NCBI GenBank assembly: GCA_016267585.1
Contig: JACQUT010000283.1
Location: forward strand, 1-5,799
DNA: 5,799 bases
Direction of reading: 5' to 3'
From: Cyanobacteria bacterium NC_groundwater_1444_Ag_S-0.65um_54_12
GTDB taxonomy: Bacteria > Cyanobacteriota > Sericytochromatia > S15B-MN24 > VGJW01
Both the position numbers and the translations under genes were made by a program. This document shows, piece after piece, positions 1-5,374 of the stretch. Under the pieces are notes generated by a model, which was given only the letters and a program-made list of their open reading frames with translations, was not told where the DNA came from and did not search any database. Each line of letters opens with the position of its first letter. The first letter of the stretch is position 1.

Positions 1-54
1 CCCCCGGCATTCTGATTCGTAGTCAGACGCTCTATCCAGCTGGGCTATGGGAGC
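1..54 (-). tRNA. tRNA-Arg (anticodon ACG), 3' end cut by window edge
   Basis: Read on the minus strand, this begins with acceptor strand GCTCCCA at base 54. A D-arm follows (GCCC ... AGCTGGAT ... GAGC), then an anticodon arm with 5-bp stem TCTGA/TCAGA and 7-base loop CTACGAA. Loop positions 3-5 give anticodon ACG (plus-strand bases 18-20 read cgt), which decodes CGN arginine codons after A34-to-I editing. The variable loop and the start of the T stem (GGGGG) reach the window edge, so the T arm, the acceptor 3' strand and any encoded CCA are not visible. The clean D and anticodon arms leave little doubt about identity. The gene points away from the antitoxin locus, so any integration site at its 3' end would lie outside the window. 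Confidence 0.9.
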
Positions 55-69
55 ATGATATAGAGCTAT

Positions 70-75
70 ATTCTA
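70..75 (-). promoter_or_regulatory. Candidate -10 element for the tRNA-Arg gene
   Basis: On the minus strand TAGAAT (5 of 6 matches to TATAAT) lies 15 bases upstream of the tRNA 5' end, which would give a short leader of about 8 bases. I do not see a good -35 hexamer at the expected distance, so this is only a candidate. Confidence 0.3.
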
Positions 76-114
76 CCAGGCTCTAGCCAGTAGGTCTATA
101 AAGTGTTTCGAATA

Positions 115-144
115 TTGCGATCATGGGCACGGGAATGCTAGAAT
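115..144 (+). promoter_or_regulatory. Sigma70-type promoter for the antitoxin-toxin locus
   Basis: TTGCGA (115-120, 4 of 6 matches to TTGACA) is followed after an 18-base spacer by TAGAAT (139-144, 5 of 6 matches to TATAAT). A TG one base before the -10 (136-137) makes it an extended -10. Transcription would start near 151, about 20 bases before the ATG at 172. Autoregulation by the encoded helix-turn-helix protein is usual for such loci, but I see no clear palindromic operator here. Confidence 0.55.
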
Positions 145-171
145 GGCCTGGATAGAAAAGGGGAGAGCCCC

Positions 172-630
172 ATGCCGGCTAACCCAGCCCTAGAGCCAAT
201 TGCTCCTACCGAGCAGGAGGTTCCGGACATCCAGAGAATCGCTGTCCAGTTTTCCAGGCCGAAGCGGGTCGAGAAGGGCAGGGGTTTTAGGATTGTTGGG
301 CCAGAAGGCGGAGAGGTTAAACTGCCAGAAACGCTCGTCAAGCTCTTTGCTTTCATCGTGTCACATCTAGCCAGGGGTGAGGCCCTTACGGTTGTTCCCT
401 ACCAGAAGATGTTGAGCACGCAAGAAGCTGCGGGCATCCTGGGTGTATCACGGCCGTTTCTGGTTCAGCAGCTGCTGGACGCCGGCAAGCTGAATTTCTC
501 ATGGGTGGGAAACAGGCGGCGAATCCGCTTCGAAGATCTCATTCGATTCAAGAAGGATTGGGACCAGAATCGGCTGGCTACGGCTGACGAACTCGTTGAG
601 CTGAGCCAGGATATGGGCCTCTACGAGTAG
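172..630 (+). CDS. Helix-turn-helix (excisionase-type) antitoxin, VapB50-like
   Basis: This 152-residue soluble protein probably represses its own promoter and neutralises a PIN-domain ribonuclease toxin. Residues 81-127 form an excisionase/MerR-like DNA-binding domain: LSTQEAAGILGVSRPFLVQQ is the helix-turn-helix, and WVGNRRRIRFEDLIRFK is the following wing and helix. Residues 1-80 are a less conserved N-terminal region, and the acidic tail (131-152, DELVELSQDMGLYE) would be the toxin-contacting part in this family. The start is supported by AGGGGAG at 159-165, six bases before the ATG, and by the promoter at 115-144. The stop is two bases before the next start, the usual antitoxin-first arrangement. 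The reading frame looks intact although its partner is not. VapB50 is the closest family I recall; a generic excisionase-like regulator is the alternative. Confidence 0.75.
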   Translation: MPANPALEPIAPTEQEVPDIQRIAVQFSRPKRVEKGRGFRIVGPEGGEVKLPETLVKLFAFIVSHLARGEALTVVPYQKMLSTQEAAGILGVSRPFLVQQLLDAGKLNFSWVGNRRRIRFEDLIRFKKDWDQNRLATADELVELSQDMGLYE

Positions 631-632
631 CC

Positions 633-821
633 GTGGCCGCCTTCCCTGTCGTCTTGGACGCGTGCGTCCTTTATCCGATAATCTATCGGGATTTCCTGCT
701 GTTCGCTAACTTGCTCGGCCGGAAGCCGCCGTTTACGCCCGATAGCTTGGTTCAGGTGTTGGCCGAAAAGACTCCTGGCTTTGCCTTTGGCTTGGCAGAG
801 GCACTCGAGATCTCGATGTAG
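633..821 (+). pseudogene. Truncated PIN-domain toxin (VapC50-like remnant)
   Basis: A GTG-started frame of 62 codons begins two bases after the antitoxin stop. Residues 5-25 (PVVLDACVLYP followed by YRDFLLFANLL) match the first strand and helix of a PIN ribonuclease, including the first metal-binding aspartate (D9). PIN toxins of this type usually run to about 180 residues and need three or four acidic residues to hold the metal. Those after D9 are absent, so no nuclease activity is expected. Residues 34-57 (FTPDSLVQVLAEKTPGF...) could be the C-terminal segment seen after the PIN core in VapC50-type toxins, which often reads like hPDeFLldLl. If so, an internal deletion removed the catalytic core. 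The alternative is a frameshift followed by random sequence. The assignment of the N-terminal half is good; the history of the rest is inference. Confidence 0.65.
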
Positions 822-898
822 TTGTTCCGCCGTTCATACTTCTCGATCAGGGCCTCCCGGGGGGTACTCTCGGGGATGTTTCAGGGGCGAGAACTTGA
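815..898 (+). pseudogene. Possible relic of a DUF5615-like (PIN-like) toxin N-terminus
   Basis: In the frame gtt-gtt-ccg from 821, the sequence reads VVPPFILLDQGLPGGTLGDVSGART and stops at 896-898. The string FILLDQGLP resembles the start of DUF5615 PIN-like proteins, which commonly open with (F/L)LLDqnLp. No start codon sits just upstream in this frame (the codons are ctc gat gta gtt gtt). The resemblance covers only about ten residues and is lost quickly, so it may be chance. Confidence 0.2.
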
Positions 899-1126
899 AC
901 GCATTCCACTACCCGACTGTGTCCTTTCGGCAAGCTATCTCCCAGGACAACCTGGCACCTCTTGTTCTATACCAGAGCTAGACGATTCCCATAAGTGCTT
1001 GCTGATGCTTATTTGCCAACCATTCCGGATTAACCCGTTGTGCCTGTTATTAAGAAACTGTCAAGCATTAACGGGCGATGTACTGCTAGTACGGTGTTTC
1101 TTGGGAAAGAGTGAGGGTTTGCAAAA
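899..1126 (+). other. Non-coding or decayed stretch before the orphan membrane protein gene
   Basis: No frame on either strand here gives a protein I recognise. The open frame from 822 to 1175 reads as unstructured sequence with an unlikely composition (many Cys, Ser and Pro) and runs past the better start at 1127. The only small structure I see is a short inverted repeat, gtact-gct-agtac, at 1080-1092. No convincing -35/-10 pair for the gene at 1127 was found. This is most simply eroded accessory DNA. Confidence 0.4.
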
Positions 1127-1696
1127 ATGGCCGATAATATCAGGTTTCAAAATGGCAAAACAATGGAAGGGGTAAGGCTTTGGCGGGTGAAAGAATCGCA
1201 GAACGCGACGGCTGTCGCAGAAATTATCAAGGAAGCCAAGGAAGCTCAGTCCGTCGATTTGCTGACTTTCAGAAAAGGCCAAGATCTGATGATTGCAACG
1301 GGCGTGGGTGATCTTGCTACGATCGATACAGGGGATAAGTTTCAGCTTGGAGATAAAAAGTATCGAGTACAGGAGATAGCTAATCAGGCTAACACTTATC
1401 GAGAATTAAGTTCCAGAAGAGCTGCCGTGATGGTTTCGGGTGGTTTTATTGGAGGCCTTATAGGATTGTCAGGTGGCCTTGCAAAGCTTAGTTCGGGACA
1501 AATGTACCTCAAGAATGCCATCAAGATGATGGGAGCGAGAGGGCTAGCTGGCTTGAGCATTTGCACTTTGCTAATGAGCACCATCGGCATTTTAATAGCG
1601 AAGACCGCCTCGAACCGGGAACAAAATCAAAATCTGGAAAAGCTGGAGCACATGGAAAGAATAAACGTCATCGCACGGCAAGTTGACCAAGAATAA
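1127..1696 (+). CDS. Unrecognised protein with two predicted membrane helices
   Basis: I do not recognise this 189-residue protein. Residues 1-95 look soluble: a helical, charged part (24-42, rich in Ala, Lys and Glu), then a strand-rich part (45-85) with DLATIDTGDKFQLGDKKYRV, which suggests a small beta fold. Two hydrophobic stretches follow: about 99-120 (VMVSGGFIGGLIGLSGGLAKL, with Gly spaced as in tightly packed helices) and about 138-159 (GLAGLSICTLLMSTIGILIA). They are joined by a short basic loop (KNAIKMMGARG). The tail (161-189) is charged and probably helical (NREQNQNLEKLEHMERI). No signal peptide is seen. Arg/Lys before helix 1 and in the loop do not settle topology. A weak ribosome binding site (GTGAGGG near 1111-1117) precedes the ATG. 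The frame is clean, with real-protein composition, so it is probably a true gene. It stands alone, converging on secF. A role beside the toxin-antitoxin remnant is only guesswork. Confidence 0.7.
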   Translation: MADNIRFQNGKTMEGVRLWRVKESQNATAVAEIIKEAKEAQSVDLLTFRKGQDLMIATGVGDLATIDTGDKFQLGDKKYRVQEIANQANTYRELSSRRAAVMVSGGFIGGLIGLSGGLAKLSSGQMYLKNAIKMMGARGLAGLSICTLLMSTIGILIAKTASNREQNQNLEKLEHMERINVIARQVDQE

Positions 1697-1720
1697 TTTT
1701 CATCACTCATCCTTTGCCTG

Positions 1721-1760
1721 AAGCGCTGTGCCCCAGGATATCCGCTTGGGGCACCAGCTT
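1721..1760. terminator. Hairpin between the converging orphan gene and secF
   Basis: GTGCCCCA (1728-1735) pairs perfectly with TGGGGCAC (1747-1754) around an 11-base loop that starts with the palindrome GGATATCC. An outer AAGC/GCTT pairing (1721-1724 with 1757-1760) extends it across a small internal loop. It lies 3 bases past the secF stop on the minus strand and 24 past the orphan gene's stop on the plus strand, the place for a two-way terminator. No T run follows on either strand, so it is not a standard intrinsic terminator and may instead protect the 3' end of the mRNA. Confidence 0.4.
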
Positions 1761-1789
1761 GGCTCAGGTTGCCGAGCTTGGGGTTGCCG
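1756..1789. repeat. Imperfect tandem duplication at the 3' end of secF
   Basis: AGCTTGGCTCAGGTTGCCG (1756-1774) is followed directly by AGCTTGGGGTTGCCG (1775-1789), the same unit minus the four bases CTCA. A third GCTTGG copy lies at 1744-1749 inside the hairpin. The repeat covers the stop and last residues of SecF (Ala/Thr/Ser-rich tail), suggesting slippage or a small duplication that altered the C-terminus. Confidence 0.5.
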
Positions 1790-2819
1790 TTACTGCAACA
1801 GCAGGCGGATTCTTCTTTTGCCAGCCGTCACGCCAGATGACCAGCAAAGGAGCGGCATTGAAAATGCTGCTATAAGTTCCGCTAACTACCCCGATCAACA
1901 TCGACAAGGCAAAGAAGAAGATGCTGGATCCGCCGAAGAGCACCAGTGGCAACAGCGTGAGGACCACCGTCAGGCTGGTGTTGATCGAGCGTACGAAAGT
2001 CTGGTTTACACTGCGATTTGCGATATCTGCAAAAGCATCACCTTTTTTCGCATAAAGCAAATTTTCACGAAAACGATCGAAAATGACGATGGTGTCATGC
2101 ACGGAAAAACCCATCACGGTGAGCAAAGCAGTCACCAGCAAGCCGTCGGCTTCGGCACCGAGCGTCAAGCTCATCAGAGCAAATGCACCTACCATTATAA
2201 GAACATCATGCACCATTGCTGCGATGGCGCACACCGCGAAATCAAACTGATAACGGAAAGCGATATATCCCAAGATAGCCAAGATACCGGTTGCTAACGC
2301 GATCAGCGCGTTTCGCAATAATTCTGACCCGATCTTCGGACCTACGGTTTCCGAACGTTCGGTAATGAAGTTACCCAGTTTCAAATCCGGATTTGCCAGC
2401 GCTTGTTGTAGCTCTGCTACATGTTCACGCGCGAGTGCCTTGGTGCGCAAAATGAGTGTCGAACCGTTGCCGGCGGTAGCCAGGGTACTGCCGGTGGCAG
2501 TGCGCTGTGCAGTTTCGATCTCGCTTTGAATTTCCCCATTCAGGTGCTCGCCCGCGATTCGAACCGTCCCTAAGGCATGCCGGAACTGTTCAATCGATAC
2601 TTGTTGCTCGAATCTGACCTGTAACAGTGACCCACCGGTAAAATCGATCCCAAGCTTGACGGGGGCATGAAAACGACTTGAGCAGATGATGATGGCGATG
2701 ATGCCCGGAATGAGAAGCAGGCCAGAGATCGCGAACCATAAATACTTACGGCTCATGACATCGATCTTGACCTCGGGTGAGGTATAGGCAGTAACGTTTG
2801 TTTGCGGTTGTTCGGCCAT
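1764..2819 (-). CDS. secF: Protein translocase subunit SecF
   Basis: SecF works with SecD in the cytoplasmic membrane, next to SecYEG. It uses the proton gradient to pull secreted proteins out of the channel after the SecA step. The 351 residues show a first membrane helix (about 25-46), the SecF signature KLGIDFTGG (55-63), a periplasmic domain to about 155, the TVGPKIG motif (158-164) and then five membrane helices. AMVHDVLI (201-208), GFSVHDTIVIFDRFREN (237-253) and the SINTSLT motif (278-284) are the conserved membrane-core motifs; the Asp and Arg in the second belong to the proton path. The ATG overlaps the secD stop by one base (TAATG), so translation is coupled; GGAG lies 10 bases upstream. 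It is longer than the usual 300-320 residues because of an about 20-residue N-terminal extension, an extra Thr/Ala-rich piece around 95-122 and an Ala/Thr/Pro-rich tail. Identity is secure. Confidence 0.97.
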   Translation of the reverse strand: MAEQPQTNVTAYTSPEVKIDVMSRKYLWFAISGLLLIPGIIAIIICSSRFHAPVKLGIDFTGGSLLQVRFEQQVSIEQFRHALGTVRIAGEHLNGEIQSEIETAQRTATGSTLATAGNGSTLILRTKALAREHVAELQQALANPDLKLGNFITERSETVGPKIGSELLRNALIALATGILAILGYIAFRYQFDFAVCAIAAMVHDVLIMVGAFALMSLTLGAEADGLLVTALLTVMGFSVHDTIVIFDRFRENLLYAKKGDAFADIANRSVNQTFVRSINTSLTVVLTLLPLVLFGGSSIFFFALSMLIGVVSGTYSSIFNAAPLLVIWRDGWQKKNPPAVAVTATPSSAT

Positions 2820-4081
2820 TACAGCTTCACTCCGAAATAGGTCGGGTGCTTCAACCCTTTAGCCTCCAGGATCTGATGCAAGAGTGCCCGCGTCACGGTG
2901 ATGGCGGTGAACAGGCTACATAGCACGCCGATAGCCAGCGTGAGGGCAAATCCCTTTACTAGCCCGGTGCCCAGGGAGTAAAGAATCGCACAAGTGAGCA
3001 AGGTAGTGGAATTGGAATCGAAAATCGCGGTAAAAGCACGTTTAAAGCCAATTTCAATGGCCGAGTACAGGCTTCGCCCGCGCTTGAGTTCTTCCTTGGT
3101 GCGCTCGAAGATCAAGACATTAGCGTCTACTGCCATGCCGATAGAAAGAATGAATCCGGCAATACCTGGCACCGTGAGGGTAACGGGAATGAGTTTGAAG
3201 ATAGCCAGCACCAAAATAGCATAGATGGCGAGCGCCAAGTCGGCTACCAGCCCCGGGATCCGGTAGTAAAGCAGCATGAAGAGCACTACCAGGACAAAGC
3301 CCACCACACCAGCCCGTATGGCACTAGTCACGGTATCGGTGCCTAGTGAGGCCCCGACTACGCGATTTTCCACCTCCACCAGCGGTACGGGTAATGCCCC
3401 GGCTTTGAGCTGACTTGCCAGCAACTGAGCTTCGCGTGCCGAAAAGCCTCCGGTGATGACGGCATCACCCTGTAATATCGGCTCATTGACGCGTGGTGCC
3501 GAAATAATCTTGTCATCGAGTTGAATGGCTATTTGTTTTTCTACATACTTGCTAGTAAGCTCGCCAAAGAGCTTGGCCCCTTCGGGGTTAAATTTCAGCT
3601 GCACTTCCCAACCGCCGCCAATCCCACTACCTACCGGCTGGGCTTTAGCATCCATCAGCATCTTGCCGGTAAGCGGCGTGGGAGACCAGGCCGATTCGGT
3701 AGCTGCTTTGACGGGAGAGGTCTGCAGGGGTTCCATGAAAACTAATTGCGCGGTTTTACCCAGGTAGGAACGCGCTTCATCAGGGTTGCGAAGGCCTGGC
3801 ATGTCGATCACTACTTGCCGTTCGCCTTTGCGCTGAATCACCGGTTCAGCTACGCCGTATTGATCTACGCGGTTGCGAATCACCTGTACCACACTGACCA
3901 TCACCTGATCGCTAACCTTAACCTGTGCCGTGTCCTTGGCTTCCAGGACCAGATGCATCCCACCTTGAATATCGAGCCCCAGTTTAAAGGGAAATTGCCG
4001 GCCCTCTTGAACCACGTACATGGCACCCAACGTGAGGGCTACTACCAAGAGGAGTACGAGTTGGCGCGGAGTGAATTTCAA
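2819..4081 (-). CDS. secD: Protein translocase subunit SecD
   Basis: SecD is the larger partner of SecF in the Sec accessory complex; its periplasmic head is thought to grip emerging polypeptide and move with proton flow. The 420 residues comprise membrane helix 1 (about 8-26), the SecD signature KLGLDIQGGMHLVLE (33-47) and a periplasmic P1 domain with RNRVDQYGVAEPVIQRKG (69-86). Next come the second part of the head, with DDKIISAPRVNEPI (189-202) and GGFSAREAQLLASQLKAGALP (211-231), and then five membrane helices from about 254 to 405. The core motif GMAVDANVLIFERTKEE (315-331) carries the conserved proton-path Asp319. The length fits short SecD forms, not the about 615-residue enterobacterial type. 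The start is TTG: an in-frame TAA lies directly before it and AAGAAGG sits seven bases upstream. No yajC is adjacent; bioY diverges from it instead. Confidence 0.97.
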   Translation of the reverse strand: MKFTPRQLVLLLVVALTLGAMYVVQEGRQFPFKLGLDIQGGMHLVLEAKDTAQVKVSDQVMVSVVQVIRNRVDQYGVAEPVIQRKGERQVVIDMPGLRNPDEARSYLGKTAQLVFMEPLQTSPVKAATESAWSPTPLTGKMLMDAKAQPVGSGIGGGWEVQLKFNPEGAKLFGELTSKYVEKQIAIQLDDKIISAPRVNEPILQGDAVITGGFSAREAQLLASQLKAGALPVPLVEVENRVVGASLGTDTVTSAIRAGVVGFVLVVLFMLLYYRIPGLVADLALAIYAILVLAIFKLIPVTLTVPGIAGFILSIGMAVDANVLIFERTKEELKRGRSLYSAIEIGFKRAFTAIFDSNSTTLLTCAILYSLGTGLVKGFALTLAIGVLCSLFTAITVTRALLHQILEAKGLKHPTYFGVKL

Positions 4082-4088
4082 TTAACAA

Positions 4089-4095
4089 CCTTCTT
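4089..4095 (-). promoter_or_regulatory. Ribosome binding site fixing the TTG start of secD
   Basis: On the minus strand AAGAAGG is followed by the seven-base spacer TTGTTAA and then TTG. The last three spacer bases are an in-frame TAA, so no start further upstream is possible. This strong site explains use of a non-ATG start. Confidence 0.75.
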
Positions 4096-4135
4096 GCCAG
4101 CAAACAGATGGTGTGATCGTGACAATCGAGCCCTT

Positions 4136-4151
4136 GTACCGGTTCCGGTAC
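4136..4151. promoter_or_regulatory. Perfect inverted repeat in the secD-bioY divergent region
   Basis: GTACCGG-TT-CCGGTAC is a perfect 7+7 bp inverted repeat with a two-base centre. It is 54 bases upstream of the secD start and 85 upstream of the bioY start. Such a compact palindrome between divergent genes suggests a dimeric repressor or activator site. In RNA the two-base loop is too tight unless the inner pairs open, so a DNA operator is the better reading. I do not recognise the factor. Confidence 0.45.
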
Positions 4152-4177
4152 GATCAAACATTGGACACGGTAGCAGT

Positions 4178-4206
4178 TTCGGATACGGCCACAGTATCAG
4201 TATAAG
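4178..4206 (+). promoter_or_regulatory. Candidate bioY promoter, with an opposite -10 overlapping it
   Basis: TTCGGA (4178-4183, 3 of 6 matches) and TATAAG (4201-4206, 5 of 6 matches to TATAAT) are 17 bases apart and lie about 30 bases before the bioY GTG. On the minus strand TATACT (4199-4204, 5 of 6) overlaps the same bases and could serve secD, giving a leader of about 110 bases that includes the inverted repeat at 4136-4151; its -35 is unclear (TTGACC is 24 bases away, too far). The -10 matches are fair and the -35s poor, so this is tentative. Confidence 0.35.
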
Positions 4207-4236
4207 TTTAGGCTGCCTCGGATTGTCTGGTCAAGC

Positions 4237-4878
4237 GTGCTCAGAAACCATACAATAATTTATCGCGTGATCGTCTTTTTGAATCTACTGCTAGCAGTTA
4301 CTTTTACTGCCCTGGGTACGTTCGTGCCTTTGCGAGTTCCCTTCTTGACCTGGGGGGAGCCTGCTTTGCCAGCTGCGCAGCTAGTGGCTTCCTGGGGCGG
4401 AGTGGTGTTTGGTTGGTGCACCGTCTCCTTGCAAATTCCACTGGTCTGGCTTTCGGGAATAGTACTGGGTCGAAGGTTAGGGGTGGTCAGTATGGCCCTG
4501 CTGCTCGCTCTGGGTTTGAGTGGCTTACCAATATTCATGGAGGGCGGTGGTCTGGGTTATCTGGGGCGACCAACTTTTGGTTATCTTTTGGGTTTTTTGC
4601 CAGCCGCCTACTTCTGCGGGATTTGGGCTCAGCCGCGAATCGGTGAAAGAAAGTTAAATAGTCCGCTCTGGATCTTGACAGGTCTAGTACTGGGTCAGCT
4701 TGCCATGTGGGCGGTAGGATTGAGCTGGCAGGTAATTGCCAGTGGTGGTGCGTTAGATCGGGATATCTGGTACCGTTCATTATTGGGTCTCTGGCAGCTC
4801 GGACCATCATATCTGTTGCTGATGATCGTCGTTACCTTAGTCGGCAAGCCGCTTAGCTGGCTTATACTACAGCGCTAG
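4237..4878 (+). CDS. bioY: Biotin ECF transporter S component BioY
   Basis: BioY is the small membrane protein that binds biotin with high affinity and brings it into the cell, normally together with the shared EcfT membrane subunit and EcfA ATPases. None of those is encoded here, so a remote energising module or solo action is expected. The 213 residues are almost wholly hydrophobic, with about six membrane helices. The family signature is clear at 93-124: GLSGLPIF, then a glycine run EGGGLGYL, then PTFGYLLGFLPAAY. The start is uncertain: GTG at 4237 is the first usable codon after the in-frame TAG at 4171-4173, and GTG at 4267 would begin just before the first helix. Neither has a clear ribosome binding site. 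The gene diverges from secD and converges on dtd, so it is transcribed alone. Regulation by biotin through the inverted repeat upstream is possible but not shown. Confidence 0.88.
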   Translation: MLRNHTIIYRVIVFLNLLLAVTFTALGTFVPLRVPFLTWGEPALPAAQLVASWGGVVFGWCTVSLQIPLVWLSGIVLGRRLGVVSMALLLALGLSGLPIFMEGGGLGYLGRPTFGYLLGFLPAAYFCGIWAQPRIGERKLNSPLWILTGLVLGQLAMWAVGLSWQVIASGGALDRDIWYRSLLGLWQLGPSYLLLMIVVTLVGKPLSWLILQR

Positions 4879-4912
4879 ATGAGGGGACTCAACTCCGGAA
4901 TTTTTGTACGAA

Positions 4913-5353
4913 TCAGCGCTCTAACAACAGAGTAAAGGGACCGTCGTTGATGATTTCTACTTGCATCATGGCACCGAAGCTTCCAGCTCCCCAGGGTAGA
5001 CCAGAGGCGCGGATGCGCGCCAAGAAGCGTTCATAAAGCTCTTCGGCCAGCGCGGGTGCCGCTGCTTCGGTAAAGCTCGGCCTACGTCCTCGCTTGGTAT
5101 CACCGTAAAGCGTGAACTGCGAAATCACCAGTATGCCACCGCCAATATCTCGTACCGATAATTCCCCTGGGGCAGCGGAAACCGGTGGGAAAATACGCAG
5201 ATCGAGGCATTTACCCGCCAAATAATCTGCCCGGGCTGGAGTATCCGTGCTGTGAACGCCTAACAGGACGCAGATCCCGCGCCCAATTGCGCCGATGATA
5301 TCTCCCGCAATGGTAACTTGCGCCCGCGCCACGCGCTGTACGATCAATCGCAT
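4913..5353 (-). CDS. dtd: D-aminoacyl-tRNA deacylase (DTD)
   Basis: This cytoplasmic homodimer cleaves D-amino acids (and glycine mischarged on tRNA-Ala) from tRNA, keeping D-residues out of proteins. At 146 residues it has the normal full length. It begins with the typical MRLIVQRVARAQVTI strand. It contains the catalytic SQFTL motif (78-82), followed by YGDTKRGRRPSF (83-94), and near the C-terminus the NDGPFT motif (136-141), whose Gly-Pro pair provides chiral rejection of L-substrates. The ATG is preceded by AAGG only two bases away, with TGGA a little further up, so the ribosome binding site is closer than usual. It lies 21 bp after the ispE stop on the same strand and probably shares its transcript. 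It converges on bioY with a 34-bp gap. Identity is secure. Confidence 0.96.
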   Translation of the reverse strand: MRLIVQRVARAQVTIAGDIIGAIGRGICVLLGVHSTDTPARADYLAGKCLDLRIFPPVSAAPGELSVRDIGGGILVISQFTLYGDTKRGRRPSFTEAAAPALAEELYERFLARIRASGLPWGAGSFGAMMQVEIINDGPFTLLLER

Positions 5354-5374
5354 CGCCTTGTTCCACTAACTAGT

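Noticed and set aside
138..356. A minus-strand open frame opposite the antitoxin
   Set aside because: Low-complexity Ser/Pro/Leu product antisense to a well-supported gene.
822..1175. A 117-codon plus-strand open frame between the toxin remnant and the orphan gene
   Set aside because: Starts at a TTG right after the toxin stop without a ribosome binding site, has an unnatural composition and overlaps the better-supported start at 1127.
1728..2297. A 189-codon plus-strand open frame opposite secF
   Set aside because: It is antisense to a secure SecF and its composition (many His, Gln and Cys, no membrane or domain pattern) is that of a shadow frame.
3746..4258. A 170-codon plus-strand open frame opposite the start of secD and running across the control region
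   Set aside because: Shadow of secD; it reads through the promoter region and overlaps the start of bioY, with no recognisable domain.
4879..4912. Possible terminator between bioY and dtd, because TTTTT occurs at 4901-4905
   Set aside because: The bases before the T run give at best a 3-bp stem (GGA/TCC), which is too weak to call.
4871..4920. Two AGCGCT copies at 4871-4876 and 4915-4920
   Set aside because: Six-base self-complementary words this far apart are expected by chance and flank nothing mobile.
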